A stretch of DNA of 64,000 bases from Megalopta genalis (taxonomy: Eukaryota; Arthropoda; Insecta; Hymenoptera; Halictidae), in NCBI RefSeq assembly GCF_051020955.1, contig NW_027476847.1, positions 62,001 through 126,000 of the forward strand. Direction: 5' to 3'. Positions 12,261-25,980 of the stretch are shown piece after piece; positions within the stretch are counted from its first letter, which is position 1, and every line of letters starts with the position of its first letter. The position numbers and the translations under genes are program-made. The notes under the pieces were generated by a model. The model was not told where the DNA came from. It worked only from the letters and a program-made list of their open reading frames with translations, and made no database searches.

Positions 12261-14803
12261 CAAATCTATGCGAAACACTTGAAATACCTTCAAATCAATG
12301 CGATGTAGATGATTTAGATTAAAATCCATGCGAAACAAATGATTTAGCTTCAAATACTTGCGATATAAGTGATATAGCTTCAAATGCTGGCTAAATAAAC
12401 GAGTTAGCTTCAAATCCATGCGATACAAATGATTTCGCTTCAATTACTTGCGATATAAGTGTTATAGCTTCAAATGCTGGCGAAATAAACGAGTTACCTT
12501 CAACTCCAAGCGGAGCACATGATGTAGATTCAAATCAATGCGACGTAGAAGGTGTAACTTCAAATCCATGCGAAACAAATGATTTAGCTTCAAATACTTG
12601 CGATATAAGTGATATAGCTTCAAATGCTGGCGGAATAAACGAGTTAGCTTCAAATCCATGCGAAACAAATGAGTTAGCTTCAAATACTTGTGATATAAGT
12701 GATATAGCTTCAAATGCTGGCGAAATAAACGAGTTAGCTCCAACTCCATGCGAAACCCACGTTGTAGCTTCAAATCAATCCGATGTAGAAAGTTCAGCTA
12801 CAAATCCATGTGAAACAAATGATTTAGCTTCAACTACTTGCGATATATGTGATATAGCTTCAAATGCTGGCTAAATAAACGAGATAGCTTCAAATCCATG
12901 CGAAACACATGATGTAGCTTCAAATCAATGCGATGTATAAGGTTTAGCTTCAAATCCATGCGAAACAAATGATTTAGCTTCAATTACTTGCGATATAAGT
13001 GATATAGCTTCAAATGCTGGCGAAATAAACGAGTCAGCTTCAAGTCCATGCGAAACAAATGATTTTGTTTCAAATACTTGCGATATAAGTAATATAGCTT
13101 CAAATTCTGGCGAAATAATCGAGTTAGCTTCAAATCCAAGCGAAGCACATGATGTAGCTCAAATCAATGCGATGTAGAAGGTTTAGCTTCAAATCCATGC
13201 GAAACAAATGATTCCGCTTCAATTACTTGCGATATAAGTGACAAAGCTTCAAATGCAGGCGAAACAAACGCGTTAGCTTCAAATCCATGCGAAACACATG
13301 ATGTAGCTTCAAATCAATGCGATGTAGAAGGTTTAGCTTCAAATCCATACGAAAGAAATGATTTCGCTTCAATTACTTGCGATATAAGTGATATAGCTTC
13401 AAATGCTGACGAAATAAACGAGATAGCTTCAAATCCATGCGAGACACATGATGTAGCTTCAAATCAATGCGATGTAGAAGGTTTAGCTTCAAATCCATGC
13501 GAAACAATTGATTTCGCTTCAATTACTTGCGATATAAGTGATATAGCTTCAAATGCAGGCGAAACAAACGCGTTAGCTGCAAATCCATGCGAAACGCATG
13601 ATGTAGCTTCAAATCAATGTGATGTAGAAGGTTTAGCTTCAAATCCATGCGAAACAAATGATTTAGATTCAAATACTTGCGATATAAGTGATATAGATTC
13701 AAATGCTGACGAAATAAACGAGATAGCTTCAAATCCATGCGAGACACATGATGTAGCTTCAAATCAATGCGATGTAGAAGGTTTAGCTTCAAATCCATGC
13801 GAAACAATTGATTCGCTTCAATTACTTGCGATATAAGTGATATAGCTTCAAATGCAGGCGAAACAAACGCGTTAGCTGCAAATCCATGCGAAACGCATGA
13901 TGTAGCTTCAAATCAATGTGATGTAGAAGGTTTAGCTTCAAATCCATGAGAAACAAATGATTTCGCTTCAGTTACTTGCGATATAAGTGATATAGCTTCA
14001 AATGCAGGCTAAACAAACGCGTTAGCTTCAAATCCATGCGAAACACATGATGTAGCTTCAAATCAATGCGATGTATAAGGTTTAGCTTCAAATCCATGCG
14101 AAACAAATGATTTAGCTTCAATTACTTGCTATATAAGTGATATAGCTTCAAATGCTGGCGAAATAATCGAGTTAGCTTCAAATCCATGCGAAATACATGA
14201 TGTAGCTTCAAATCAATGCGATGTAGAAAGATTAGCTTCAAATCCATGCGAAACACATGATGTAGCTTCAAATCAATGCGACGTAGTTTGTTTAGCATCA
14301 AATCCATGCGAAACAAATGATTTAGATTCAAATACTTGCGATATAAGTGATATAGCTTCAAATGCTGGCGAAATAAACGAGTTAGCTTCAAATCCATGCG
14401 AAACAAATGATTTCGCTTCAATTACTTGCGATATAAGTGTTATAGCTTCAAATGCTGGCGAAATAAACGAGTTACCTTCAAATCCAAGCGGAGCACATGA
14501 TGTAGATTCAAATCAAAGCGACGTAGAAGGTGTAACTTCAAATCCATGCGAAACAAATGATTTAGCTTCAATTACTTGCGATATAAGTGATATAGCTTCA
14601 AATGCAGGCGATACAAACGCGTTAGCTTCAAATCCATTCGAAACACATGATGTAGCTTCAAATCAATGCGATGTAGAAGGTTTAGCTACAAATCCATGCG
14701 AAACAAATGATTTAGCTTCAATACTTGCGATATAAGTGATATAGTTTCAAATTCTGGCGAAATAATCGAGTTATCACCAAATCCATGCGAGACACATGAT
14801 GTA

Positions 14804-14894
14804 GCTTCAAATCAATGCGATGTAGAAGGTTTAGCTTCAAATCAATGCGATAGTAGAAGGTTTAGCTTCAAATCAATGCGATGTAGAAGGTTTA
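14804..14894. repeat. Three B monomers in a row
   Basis: The normal cycle places C after B, but here three B-type monomers (aatcaatgcgat, then gtagaaggttta) follow one another at 14,804, 14,834 and 14,865. The middle one is 31 bp because of an extra base in gatagtagaagg. This is the only triple B run I noticed and looks like a local single-monomer amplification. Confidence 0.8.
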
Positions 14895-16257
14895 GCTTCA
14901 AATCCATGCGAAAAAAATGATTTCGCTTCAAATTCTTGCGATATAAGTTATATAGCTTCAAATGCTGGAGAAATAAACGAGTTAGCTTCAATCCATGCGA
15001 GACACATGATGTTGCTTCAAATCAATGCGATGTAGAAGGTTTAGCTTCAAATCCATGCGAAACAAATGATTTAGCTTCAAGTACGAGCGATATAAGTGAT
15101 ATTGTTTCAAATTATGGCGAAATAATCGAGTTAGCTTCAAATCCGTGCGAAACACATGATGTAGCATCAAATCAATGCGATGTAGATTATTTACCTTCAA
15201 ATCCAGGCTAGACGAATTATTTAGCTTCAAATACTTGCGATATAAGTAATATAGCTTCAAATGCTGGCGGAATAAACGAGTTAGCTTCAAATCCATGCGA
15301 AATACATGATGTAGGTTCAAATCAATGCGATGTAGATAGATTAGCTTCAAATCCATGCGAAACACATGATGTAACTTCAAATCAATGCGATGTAGTTTGT
15401 TTAGCTTCAAATCCATGCGAAACAAATGATTTAGATTCAAATACTTGCGATATAAGTGATATAGTTTCAAATTCTGGCGAAATAATCGAGTTAGCTTCAA
15501 ATCCATGCGAGACACATGATGTAGCTTCAAATCAATGCGATGTAGGAGGTTTAGCTTCAAATCCATGCGAAACAATTGATTTCGCTTCAATTACTTGCGA
15601 TATAAGTGATATAGCTTCAAATGCAAGAGAAACAACGCGTTAGCTTCAAATCCATGCGAAACACATGATGTTGCTTCAAATCAATGCGATGTAGAAGGTT
15701 TAGCTTCAAATCCATGCGAAACAAATGATTTAGCTTCAATTACTTGCGATATAAGTGATATAGCTTCAAATGCTGGCGAAATAAACGAGTTTGCTTGAAA
15801 TCCATGCGAAACACATGATGTAGCTTCAAATCAATGCGATGTAGAAAGATTAGCTTCAAATCCATGCGAAACACATGATGTAGCTTTAAATCAATGCGAT
15901 GTAGAAAGTTTAGCTTCAAATTCCTGCGAAACAAATGATTTAGCTTCAAATACTTGCCATATACGTGATATAGCTGCAAATGCAGGCGAAAAAAACGCGT
16001 TAGCTTCAAATCCATGCGAAACACATGATGTAGCTTCAAATCAATGCGATGTAGTTTGTTTAGCTTCAAATCCATGCGAAACAAATGATTTAGATTCAAA
16101 TACTTGCGATATAAGTGATATAGATTCAAATGCTGACGAAATAAACGAGATAGCTTCAAATCCATGCGAGACACATGATGTAGCTTCAAATCAATGTGAT
16201 GGTAGAAGGTTTAGCTTCAAATCCATGAGAAACAAATGATTTCGCTTCAGTTACTTG

Positions 16258-19200
16258 CGATATAAGTGATATAGCTTCAAATGCAGGCGAAACAAACGCG
16301 TTAGCTGCAAATCCATGCGAAACGCATGATGTAGCTTCAAATCAATGTGATGTAGAAGGTTTAGCTTCAAATCCATGAGAAACAAATGATTTCGCTTCAG
16401 TTACTTGCGATATAAGTGATATAGCTTCAAATGCAGGCGAAACAAACGCGTTAGCTTCAAATCCATGCGAAACACATGATGTAGCTTCAAATCAATGCGA
16501 TGTAGAAGGTTTAGCTTCAAATCCTTGCGAAACAAATGATTTCGCTTCAATTACTTGCGATATAAGTGATATAGCTTGAAATGCAAGCGAAAGAAACGCG
16601 TTTGCTTCAAATCCATGCGAAACACATGATGTAGCTTCAAATACGAGCGATATAAGTGATATAGCTTCATATGCTGGCGAAATAATCGAGTTAGCTTGAA
16701 ATCCATGCGAAACACACGATGTAGCTTCAAATAAATGCGATGTAGAAGATTTAGCTTCAAATCCATGCGTAACAAATGATTTAGCTTGAAATACTTGCGA
16801 TATAAGTGATATAGCTTCAAATGCTGGCGAAATAAAAGAGTCAGCTTCAAATCCATGCGAAACAAATGATTTTGCTTCAAATACTTGCGATATAAGTGAC
16901 AAAGCTTCAAAAGCAGGCGAAACAAACACGTTAGCTTCAAATCCATGCGAAAAACATGATGTAGCTTCAAATCAATGCGATGTAGAAGGTTTAGCTTCAA
17001 ATCCATACGAAAGAAATGATTTCGCTTCAATTACTTGCGATATTTGTGATATAGCTTCAAATGCTGGCAAAATAGACGAGTTACCTTCAAATCCATGCGA
17101 AACACTTGAAATACCTTCAAATCAATGCGATGTAGATGATTTAGATTCAAATCCATGCGAAACAAATGATTTAGCTTCAAATACTTGCGATATAAGTGAT
17201 ATAGCTTCAAATGCTGGCGAAATAAACGAGTTAGCTTCAAATCCATGCGAAACAAATGATTTCGCTTCAATTACTTGCGATATAAGTGTTATAACTTCAA
17301 ATGCTGGCGAAATAAACGAGTTACCTTCAAATCCAAGCGGAGCACATGATGTAGATTCAAATCAAAACGACGTAGAAGGTGTAACTTCAAATCCATGCGA
17401 AACAAATGATTTAGCTTCAAATACTTGCGATATAAGTGATATAGCTTCAAATGCTGGCGAAATAAACGAGTTAGCTCCAACTCCATGCGAAACCCACGAT
17501 GTAGCTTCAAATCAATGCGATGTAGAAGGTTTAGCTTCAAATCCATGCGTAACAAATGATTTAGCTTGAAATACTTGCGATATAAGTGATACAGCTTCAA
17601 ATGCTGGCGAAATAAACGAGTCAGCTTCAAATCCATGCGAAACAAATGATTTTGTTTCAAATACTTGCGATATAAGTAATATAGCTTCAAATTCTGGCGA
17701 AATAATCGAGTTAGCTTCAAATCCAAGCGAAGCACATGATGTAGCTCAAATCAATGCGATGTAGAAGGTTTAGCTTCAAATCCATGCGAAACAAGTGATT
17801 CCGCTTCAATTACTTGCGATATAAGTGACAAAGCTTCAAATGCAGGCGAACAAACGCGTTAGCTTCAAATCCATGCGAAACACATGATGTAGCTTCAAAT
17901 CAATGCGATGTAGAAGGTTTAGCTTCAAATCCATACGAAAGAAATGATTTCGCTTCAATTACTTGCGATATAAGTGATATAGCTTCAAATGCTGGCGGAA
18001 TAAACGAGTTAGCTTCAAATCCATGCGAAACAAATGATTTTGCTTCAAATCCATGCGAAACACATGATGTAGCTTCAAATCAATGCGATGTAAAAGGTTT
18101 AGCTTCAAATCCATGCGAAACAAATGATTTAGCTTCAATTACTTGCTATATAAGTGATATAGCTTCAAATTCTGGCGAAATAATCGAGTTAGCTTCAAAT
18201 CCATGCGAGACACATGATGTAGCTTCAAATCAATGCGATGTAGAAGGTTTAGCTTCCAATCCGTGCGATACAAATGATTTCGCTTCAAATACTTGTGATA
18301 CAAGTGATATTGTTTCAAATTATGGCGAAATAATCGAGTTAGCTTCAAATCCGTGCGAAACACATGATGTAGCATCAAATCAATGCGATGTAGATTATTT
18401 ACCTTCAAATCCAGGCTAGACGAATTATTTAGCTTCAAATACTTGCGATATAAGTAATATAGCTTCAAATGCTGGCGGAATAAACGAGTTAGCTTCAAAT
18501 CCATGCGAAATACATGATGTAGCTTCAAATCAATGCGATGTAGGAGGTTTAGCTTCAAATCCATGCGAAACAATTGATTTCGCTTCAATTACTTGCGATA
18601 TAAGTGATATAGCTTCAAATGCAAGCGAAACAAACGCGTTAGCTTCAAATCCATGCGAAACACATGATGTTGCTTCAAATCAATGCGATGTAGAAGGTTT
18701 AGCTTCAAATCCATGCGAAACAAATGATTTAGCTTCAATTACTTGCGATATAAGTGATATAGCTTCAAATGCTGGCGAAATAAACGAGTTAGCTTGAAAT
18801 CCATGCGAAACACATGATGTAGCTTCAAATCAATGCGATGTAGAAAGATTAGCTTCAAATCCATGCGAAACACATGATGTAGCTTTAAATCAATGCGATG
18901 TAGAATGTTTAGCTTCAAATTCCTGCGAAACAAATGATTTAGCTTCAAATACTTGCCATATACGTGATATAGCTGCAAATGCAGGCGAAACAAACGCGTT
19001 AGCTTCAAATCCATGCGAAACACATTATGTAGCTTCAAATCAATGCGGTGTAGTTTGTTTAGCTTCAAATCCATGCGAAACAAATGATTTAGATTCAAAT
19101 ACTTGCGATATAAGTGATATAGATTCAAATGCTGACGAAATAAACGAGATAGCTTCAAATCCATGCGAGACACATGATGTAGCTTCAAATCAATGCGATG

Positions 19201-19931
19201 TAGAAGGTTTAGCTTCAAATCCATGCGAAACAATTGATTTCGCTTCAATTACTTGCGATATAAGTGATATAGCTTCAAATGCAGGCGAAACAAACGCGTT
19301 AGCTGCAAATCCATGCGAAACGCATGATGTAGCTTCAAATCAATGTGATGTAGAAGGTTTAGCTTCAAATCCATGAGAAACAAATGATTTCGCTTCAGTT
19401 ACTTGCGATATAAGTGATATAGCTTCAAATGCAGGCGAAACAAACGCGTTAGCTTCAAATCCATGCGAAACACATGATGTAGCTTCAAATCAATGCGATG
19501 TAGAAGGTTTAGCTTCAAATCCTTGCGAAACAAATGATTTCGCTTCAATTACTTGCGATATAAGTGATATAGCTTCAAATGCAAGCGAAACAAACGCGTT
19601 TGCTTCAAATCCATGCGAAACACATGATGTAGCTTCAAATACGAGCGATATAAGTGATATAGCTTCATATGCTGGCGAAATAATCGAGTTAGCTTGAAAT
19701 CCATGCGAAACACACGATGTAGCTTCAAATAAATGCGATGTAGAAGATTTAGCTTCAAATCCATGCGTAACAAATGATTTAGCTTGAAATACTTGCGATA
19801 TAAGTGATATAGCTTCAAATGCTGGCGAAATAAACGAGTCAGCTTCAAATCCATGCGAAACAAATGATTTTGCTTCAAATACTTGCGATATAAGTAATAT
19901 AGCTTCAAATTCTGGCGAAATAATCGAGTTA
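16258..19931. repeat. 3.7-kb duplicated segment, copy 2 (partner 1,970-5,790)
   Basis: It has the same monomer order as 1,970-5,790 but lacks one 150-bp cycle near 16,880. The reading register is cleaner: many single-base losses seen in the first copy are absent here, such as near 3,500 and 4,060, while gtagctcaaatc is shared and therefore inherited. The copies separate at 5,791/19,932, where one continues gattcaaatcaatg and the other gcttcaaatccaag. Confidence 0.85.
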
Positions 19932-20519
19932 GCTTCAAATCCAAGCGAAGCACATGATGTAGCTCAAATCAATGCGATGTAGAAGGTTTAGCTTCAAATA
20001 CATGCGAAACAAATGATTCCGCTGCAATTACTTGCGATATAAGTGACAAAGCTTCAAAAGCAGGCGAAACAAACACGTTAGCTTCAAATCCATGCGAAAC
20101 ACATGATGTAGCTTCAAATCAATGCGATGGAGAAGGTTTAGCTTCAAATCCATACGAAAGAAATGATTTCGCTTCAATTACTTGCGATATTTGTGATATA
20201 GCTTCAAATGCTGGCAAAATAGACGAGTTACCTTCAAATCCATGCGAAACACTTGAAATACCTTCAAATCAATGCGATGTAGATGATTTAGATTCAAATC
20301 CATGCGAAACAAATGATTTAGCTTCAAATACTTGCGATATAAGTGATATAGCTTCAAATGCTGGCGAAATAAACGAGTTAGCTCCAACTCCATGCGAAAC
20401 CCACGATGTAGCTTCAAATCAATGCGATGTAGAAGGTTTAGCTTCAAATTCCTGCGAAACAAACGCGTTAGCTTCAAATCCATGCGAAACACATGATGTA
20501 GCTTCAAATCAATGCGATG

Positions 20520-21040
20520 TAGAAGGTTTAGCTTCAAATCCATGCGTAACAAATGATTTAGCTTGAAATACTTGCGATATAAGTGATACAGCTTCAAATG
20601 CTGGCGAAATAAACGAGTCAGCTTCAAATCCATGCGAAACAAATGATTTTGTTTCAAATACTTGCGATATAAGTAATATAGCTTCAAATTCTGGCGAAAT
20701 AATCGAGTTAGCTTCAAATCCAAGCGAAGCACATGATGTAGCTCAAATCAATGCGATGTAGAAGGTTTAGCTTCAAATCCATGCGAAACAAGTGATTCCG
20801 CTTCAATTACTTGCGATATAAGTGACAAAGCTTCAAATGCAGGCGAAACAAACGCGTTAGCTTCAAATCCATGCGAAACACATGATGTAGCTTCAAATCA
20901 ATGCGATGTAGAAGGTTTAGCTTCAAATCCATACGAAAGAAATGATTTCGCTTCAATTACTTGCGATATAAGTGATATAGCTTCAAATGCTGGCGGAATA
21001 AACGAGTTAGCTTCAAATCCATGCGAAACAAATGATGTAG
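20520..21040. repeat. Further copy of the 17,521-18,040 segment
   Basis: From the catgcgtaac C variant followed by cttgaaatacttgcg and gtgatacagc, the order matches 17,521 onward. It includes gtagctcaaatc and the gtgacaaagcttc D variant, and ends at ggcggaataaac. The sequence just before it (about 19,930-20,370) instead resembles about 2,650-3,090, so this neighbourhood is a mosaic of two older segments. Confidence 0.7.
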
Positions 21041-22030
21041 CTTCAAATCAATGCGATGTAGAAGGTTTAGCTTCAAATCCATACATAACAAATGATTTCG
21101 CTTCAATTACTTGCGATATAAGTGATATAGCTTCAACTGCAAGCGAAACAAACGCGTTAGCTTCAAATCCATGCGAAACACATGATGTAGCTTCAAATCA
21201 ATGCGATGTAGAAGGTTTAGCTTCAAAACCATGCGAAACAAATGATTTCGCTTCAATTACTTGCGATATAAGTGATTTAGCTTCAAATGCAAGCGAAACA
21301 AACGCGTTAGCTTCAAATCCATGCGAAACACATGATGTATCTTCAAATCAATACGATTGTAGTATGTTTAGCTTCAAATCCATGCGAAACAAATGATTTA
21401 GATTCAAATACTTGCGATATAAGTGATATAGCTTCAAATGCTGACGAAATAAACGAGATAGCTTCAAATCCATGCGAGACACATGATGTAGCTTCAAATC
21501 AATGCGATGTAGAAGGTTTAGCTTCAAATCCATGCGAAACAATTGATTTCGCTTCAATTACTTGCGATATAAGTGATATAGCTTCAAATGCAGGCGAAAC
21601 GAACGCGTTAGCTTCAAATCCATGCGAAAAGCATGATGTAGCTTCAAATCAATGTGATGTAGAAGGTTTAGCTTCAAATCCATGAGAAACAAATGATTTC
21701 GCTTCAGTTACTTGCGATATAAGTGATATAGCTTCAAATGCAGGCGAAACAAACGCATTAGCCTCAAATCCATGCGAAACACATGATGTAGCTTCAAATC
21801 AATGCGATGTAGAAGGTTTAGCTTCAAATCCATACATAACAAATGATTTCGCTTCAATTACTTGCGATATATGTGATATAGCTTCAACTGCAAGCGAAAC
21901 AAACGCGTTAGCTTCAAATCCATGCGAAACACATGATGTAGCTTCAAATCAATGCGATGTAGAAGGTTTAGCTTCAAATCCATGCGAGACACATGATGTA
22001 GCTTCAAATCAATGCGATGTAGAAGGTTTA

Positions 22031-22700
22031 GCTACAAATCCATGCGAAACAAATGATTTAGCTTCAAATACGAGCGATATAAGTGATATAGTTTCAAATT
22101 CTGGCGAAATAATCGAGTTAGCTTCAAATCCATGCGAGACACATGATGTAGCTTCAAATCAATGCGATGTAGAAGAATTAGCTTCAAATCCATGCGACAC
22201 AAATGATTTCGCTTCAATTACTTGCGATATAAGTGATACAGCTTCAAATGCTGGCGAAATAAACGAGTTACCTTCAAATCCATGCGAAACACATGATGTA
22301 GCTTCAATCAATGCGATGTAGATTATTTAGCTTCAAATCCAGGTGAGACAAATTATTTAGCTTCAAATACTTGCGATATAAGTAATATAGCTACAAATGC
22401 TGGCGAAATAAACGAGTTAGCTTCAAATCCATGCGAAACACATGATGTAGGTTCAAATCAATGCGATGTAGAAAGATTAGCTTCAAATCAATGCGAAGCA
22501 CATGATGTAGCTTCAAATCAATGCGATGTAGAAGGTTTAGCTTCAAATTCCTGCGAAACAAATGATTTAGCTTCAAATACTTGCCATATACGTGATATAG
22601 CTTCAAATGCAGGCGAAACAAATGATTTAGCTTCAAATACAAGCGATATAAGTGATATAGCTTCATATGCTGTCGAAATAATCGAGTTAGCTTCAATCCA
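22031..22700. repeat. 720-bp tandem duplication, left copy
   Basis: Starts at gctacaaatccatgcg and runs to the gcttcatatgctgtcg unit. The next copy starts 718 bp on. The two bases short of 24 monomers are explained by single a losses in this copy near 22,309 and 22,695. The run includes the cttgccatatacgtg D variant. Confidence 0.8.
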
Positions 22701-22748
22701 TGCGAAACACATGATGTAGCTTCAAATCAATGCGATGTAGATGGTTTA

Positions 22749-23420
22749 GCTACAAATCCATGCGAAACAAATGATTTAGCTTCAAATACGAGCGATATAA
22801 GTGATATAGTTTCAAATTCTGGCGAAATAATCGAGTTAGCTTCAAATCCATGCGAGACACATGATGTAGCTTCAAATCAATGCGATGTAGAAGGATTAGC
22901 TTCAAATCCATGCGACACAAATGATTTCGCTTCAATTACTTGCGATATAAGTGATACAGCTTCAAATGCTGGCGAAATAAACGAGTTACCTTCAAATCCA
23001 TGCGAAACACATGATGTAGCTTCAAATCAATGCGATGTAGATTATTTAGCTTCAAATCCAGGTGAGACAAATTATTTAGCTGCAAATACTTGCGATATAA
23101 GTAATATAGCTACAAATGCTGGCGAAATAAACGAGTTAGCTTCAAATCCATGCGAAAAACATGATGTAGGTTCAAATCAATGCGATGTAGAAAGATTAGC
23201 TTCAAATCAATGCGAAACACATGATGTAGCTTCAAATCAATGCGATGTAGAAGGTTTAGCTTCAAATTCCTGCGAAACAAATGATTTAGCTTCAAATACT
23301 TGCCATATACGTGATATAGCTTCAAATGCAGGCGAAACAAATGATTTAGCTTCAATTACAAGCGATATAAGTGATATAGCTTCATATGCTGTCGAAATAA
23401 TCGAGTTAGCTTCATATCCA
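22749..23420. repeat. 720-bp tandem duplication, right copy
   Basis: Same ordered variants as 22,031-22,700 (gctacaaatcc, tacgagcgat, gatgtagaaggatta, ccaggtgagac, cttgccatatacgtg, atatgctgtcg) without the two single-base losses. It is also the left flank of the large super-repeat, since it matches 30,606 onward at offset 7,857. Confidence 0.8.
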
Positions 23421-24629
23421 TGCGAGACACATGATGTAGCTTCAAATCAATGCGATGTAGAAGGTTTAGCTTCCAATCCGTGCGACACAAATGATTTCGC
23501 TTCAAATACTTGTGATATAAGTGATATTGTTTCAAATTATGGCGAAATAATCGAGTTAGCTTCAAATCCGTGCGAAACACATGATGTAGCATCAAATCAA
23601 TGCGATGTAGATTATTTCGCTTCAAATCCAGGCTAGACGAATTATTTAGCTTCAAATACTTGCGATATAAGTAATATAGCTTCAAATGCTGGCGGAATAA
23701 ACGAGTTAGCTTCAAATACATGCGAAATACATGATGTAGGTTCAAATCAATGCGATGTAGAAAGATTAGCTTCAAATCCATGCGAGACACATGATGTAGC
23801 TTCAAATCAATGCGATGTAGTTTGTTTAGCTTCAAATCCATGCGAAACAAATGATTTAGATTCAAATACTTGCGATATAAGTGATATAGCTTCAAATGCT
23901 GACGAAATATACGAGATAGCTTCAAATCCATGCGAGACACATGATGTAGCTTCAAATCAATGCGATGTAGAAGTTTTAGCTTCAAATCCATGCGAAACAA
24001 TTGATTTCGCTTCAATTACTTGCGATATAAGTGATATAGCTTCAAATGCAGGCGAAACAAACGCGTTAGCTTCAAATCCATGCGAAACGCATGATGTAGC
24101 TTCAAATCAATGTGATGTAGAAGGTTTAGCTTCAAAACCATGAGAAATAAATGATTTCGCTTCAGTTACTTGCGATATAAGTGATATAGCTTCAACTGCA
24201 AGCGAAACAAACGCGTTAGCTTCAAATCCATGCGAAACACATGATGTAGCTTCAAATCAATGCGATGAAGAAGGTTTAGCTTCAAATCCATGCGAGACAC
24301 ATGATGTAGCTTCAAATCAATGCGATGTAGTAGGTTTAGCTTCAAATCCATGCGAAACAAATGATTTCGCTTCAATTACTTGCGATATAAGTGATATAGC
24401 TTCAAATGCAGGCGAAACAAACGCGTTAGATTCAAATCCATGCGAAACGCATGATGTAGCTTCAATCAATGTGATGTAGAAGGTTTAGCTTCAAAACCAT
24501 GAGAAATAAATGATTTCGCTTCAGTTACTTGCGATATAAGTGATATAGCTTCAACTGCAAGCGAAACAAACGCGTTAGCTTCAAATCCATGCGAAACACA
24601 TGATGTAGCTTCAAATCAATGCGATGTAG

Positions 24630-25980
24630 AAGGTTTAGCTTCAAATCCATACATAACAAATGATTTCGCTTCAATTACTTGCGATATAAGTGATATAGCT
24701 TCAACTGCAAGCGAAACAAACGCGTTAGCTTCAAATCCATGCGAAACACATGATGTAGCTTCAAATCAATGCGATGTAGAAGGTTTAGCTTCAAATCCAT
24801 GCGAGACACATGATGTAGCTTCAAATCAATGCGATGTAGTAGGTTTAGCTTCAAATCCATGCGAAACAAATGATTTCGCTTCAATTACTTGCGATATAAG
24901 TGATATAGCTTCAAATGCAGGCGAAACAAACGCGTTAGCTTCAAATCCATTCGAAACACATGATGTAGCTTCAAATCAATGCGATGTAGAAGGTTTAGCT
25001 TCAAATCCGTGCGAAACAAATGATTTCGCTTCAAATACTTGCGATATAAGTGATATAGCTTCAAATGCTGGCGATATAAACGAGTTAGCTTCAAATCCAT
25101 GCGAAACAAATGATATTGCTTCAAATACTTGCGATATAAGTAATATAGCTTTAAATTTCCGGCGAAATAATCGAGTTAGCTTCAAATCCAAGCGAAGCAC
25201 ATGATGTAGCTTCAAATCAATACGATGTAGGAGGTTTAGCTTCAAATCCATGCGAAACCAATGATTTCGCTTCAATTACTTGCGATATGAGTGATATAGC
25301 TTCAAATGCAAGCGAAACAAACGCGTTAGCTTCAAATCCATGCGAAACACATGATGTTGCTTCAAATCAATGCGATGTAGAAGGTTTAGCTTCAAATCCA
25401 TGCGAAACAAATGATTTAGCTTCAAGTACGAGCGATATAAGTGATATAGTTTCAAATTCTGGCGAAATAATCGAGTTAGCTTCAAATCCATGCTAGACAC
25501 ATGATGTAGCTTCAAATCAATGCGATGTAGAAGGTTTAGCTTCCAATCCGTGCGACACAAATGATTTCGCTTCAAATACTTGTGATATAAGTGATATTGT
25601 TTCAAATTATGGCGAAATAATCGAGTTAGCTTCAAATCCATGCGAAACACATGATGTAGTATCAAATCAATGCGATGTAGATTATTTAGCTTCAAATCCA
25701 GGCTAGACGAATTATTTAGCTTCAAATACTTGCGATATAAGTGATATAGCTTCAAATGCTGACGAAATAAACGAGATAGCTTCAAATCCATGCGAGACAC
25801 ATGATGTAGCTTCAAATCAATGCGATGTAGAAGGTTTAGCTTCAAATCCATGCGAAACAATTGATTTCGCTTCAGTTACTTGCGATATAAGTGATATAGC
25901 TTCAAATGCAGGCGAAACAAACGCGTTAGCTTCAAATCCATGCGAAACACATGATGTAGCTTCAAATCAATGCGATGTAG
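24630..25980. repeat. 1,351-bp tandem duplication, left copy
   Basis: Starts at gaaggtttagc followed by catacataac. The next copy starts exactly 1,351 bp downstream, and I see no differences between them by eye. 1,351 is 45 monomers plus one base. The extra base sits in gctttaaatttccggcg at 25,148, where the usual monomer has gcttcaaattctggcg. A 194-codon minus-strand open frame is retained unchanged in both copies simply because the DNA is identical. Confidence 0.9.

Noticed and set aside
16492..16929. Second minus-strand frame with FEAKSFVSHG-type repeats
   Set aside because: It is closed by tga in every B monomer with aatcaatgcg, so it opens only where B monomers are missing or altered. 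It is a shadow frame.
25287..25496. 69-codon + frame starting at gatatgagt, present in several identical copies
   Set aside because: Its identity reflects copying of the 1,351-bp core. The ATG comes from a one-base D variant, and the frame stops at the inherited ccatgctag.
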